NCBI GenBank assembly: GCA_024708885.1
Contig: JANJXT010000001.1
Location: forward strand, 1-41,130
Reading direction: 5' to 3'
Length of the DNA stretch: 41,130 nucleotides
Source of the DNA: Thiobacillus sp.
GTDB lineage: Bacteria; Pseudomonadota; Gammaproteobacteria; Burkholderiales; Thiobacillaceae
Under the pieces are notes generated by a model. That model saw nothing but the letters and a program-made list of their open reading frames with translations. It made no database searches and had not been told where the DNA came from. Of the stretch, positions 40,667 to 41,130 are shown piece after piece (within the stretch, counting starts at the first letter, position 1; the number at the start of each line of letters is the position of its first letter). The position numbers and the translations under genes were made by a program.

Positions 40667-41130
40667 CGAAATCTGCGCGGCCGCCCGACAGAAGCCATCG
40701 CGCTACGCACCCGGCTCGTGAACCGGCTGCCTGCTGGCGCGGGCATGGACGCCGTGGCCAAACGCATCCAGCGTGAGCAAGGCGGGAAAAAACGGGGGCT
40801 GACGGATCGTGCAACTTGACGATCCGGAGGATGGAAATGGAACGGACACCGAGGGGGTCTGCACGCCGGAATTTCGGGCGGAGGCGCTTGCCGTCATCCC
40901 GTGCGCAGGAGCGTGCCCGGCTGGAAGTCGAGATCAAGGCGGCACGTGAGAGAACGCGGCCTGCGCGACCGGGAGAGGCGGAAATTCAACCTAGAAACCG
41001 CAGTTGGACGCACCCGAGGGTGCGTCTGAACGGGTGCCTGCCGCGAAGCAACGACGCCGCGGGCCGGGGCCCGCAAGGAGGCGCGACAAAGGCAGGCGCA
41101 CGAGCAGGCGTGCCATCGGGTGTGTAGCGG
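40667..41130. other. Stretch without a convincing intact gene at the right edge
   Basis: Apart from the IS3-like remnant I find no credible gene. Short open frames exist on both strands without motifs or ribosome binding sites. A perfect hairpin with stem GACGCACC and loop CGAG (41007-41026) is present but has no T-run. The base and codon texture is irregular, as in decaying insertion DNA. A gene could continue beyond the edge. Confidence 0.5.
40854..40960 (+). pseudogene. Decayed IS3-family transposase fragment
   Basis: Two short pieces in different frames resemble IS3-family proteins. TPEFRAEALA (40863-40892) looks like the start of OrfA. RAQERARLEVEIKAARERTR (40900-40959) looks like an N-terminal stretch of OrfB. 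Several hundred bases that normally separate them are absent, and the sequence after 40960 no longer fits. It is best read as an internally deleted remnant. The terminal inverted repeats were not found. Confidence 0.45.

Noticed and set aside
41007..41026. Terminator hairpin at the right edge
   Set aside because: The stem is perfect but no T-run follows on either strand and no gene clearly ends there.

Overview
The window reads as a high-GC chromosomal segment of a chemolithotrophic betaproteobacterium. The isc operon sits behind cysE, there is an Isp-type (group 1e-like) [NiFe] uptake hydrogenase, a V/A-type ATPase, NnrS and NirBD. This combination fits the Thiobacillus/Sulfuricella/Rhodocyclaceae neighbourhood, but that placement is inference from gene content, not a search result. 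No tRNA, rRNA or CRISPR array was seen.

Layout. 1-656 is the 3' part of cysE. 669-6370 is iscR-iscS-iscU-iscA-hscB-hscA-fdx-iscX, the complete ISC iron-sulfur assembly operon, headed by a promoter that carries a near-consensus type 1 IscR operator. 6405-7607 is nnrS on the minus strand. 7701-13485 is the tightly overlapping minus-strand hydrogenase maturation operon hypC-A-B-D-F-E. From a divergent control region (13486-13646) the plus strand carries a HupD-type protease, a HupH-domain protein, hynS-isp1-isp2-hynL and hupE. These run 12 bases short of a nine-gene V/A-ATPase operon (G/H-C-I-K-F-E-A-B-D, 19971-28831), followed by an alpha-glucan phosphorylase. Then come a DUF488 gene, an FAD-dependent oxidoreductase and a FeoB-like iron transporter with a strong promoter and a candidate Fur box.

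From about 35.4 to 37.65 kb the character changes. There is a 400-base gene-free stretch, a Xre-type antitoxin/RES toxin pair with a palindromic operator inside its promoter, a site matching 24 of 28 positions of the E. coli dif recombination site (37020-37047), a small unknown gene and a lone YefM/Phd-type antitoxin. If the dif call is right, the window spans the replication terminus. nirB-nirD (minus strand) follow, and the end holds a probable decayed IS3-family fragment.

Functionally, the ISC system supplies clusters to the hydrogenase, ferredoxin, HypD and nitrite reductase. The Hyp proteins and the protease mature HynSL, HupE may supply nickel, and Isp1/Isp2 carry electrons to or from the membrane. 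The V-ATPase next door would use or make the ion gradient.

The least explained structure is a family of imperfect heptanucleotide repeats (YTAGGRR type and GARCGGK type). They lie in the intergenic gaps of three operons, mostly as inverted arms around internal hairpins, and reach into coding sequence, most clearly the hypA tail.
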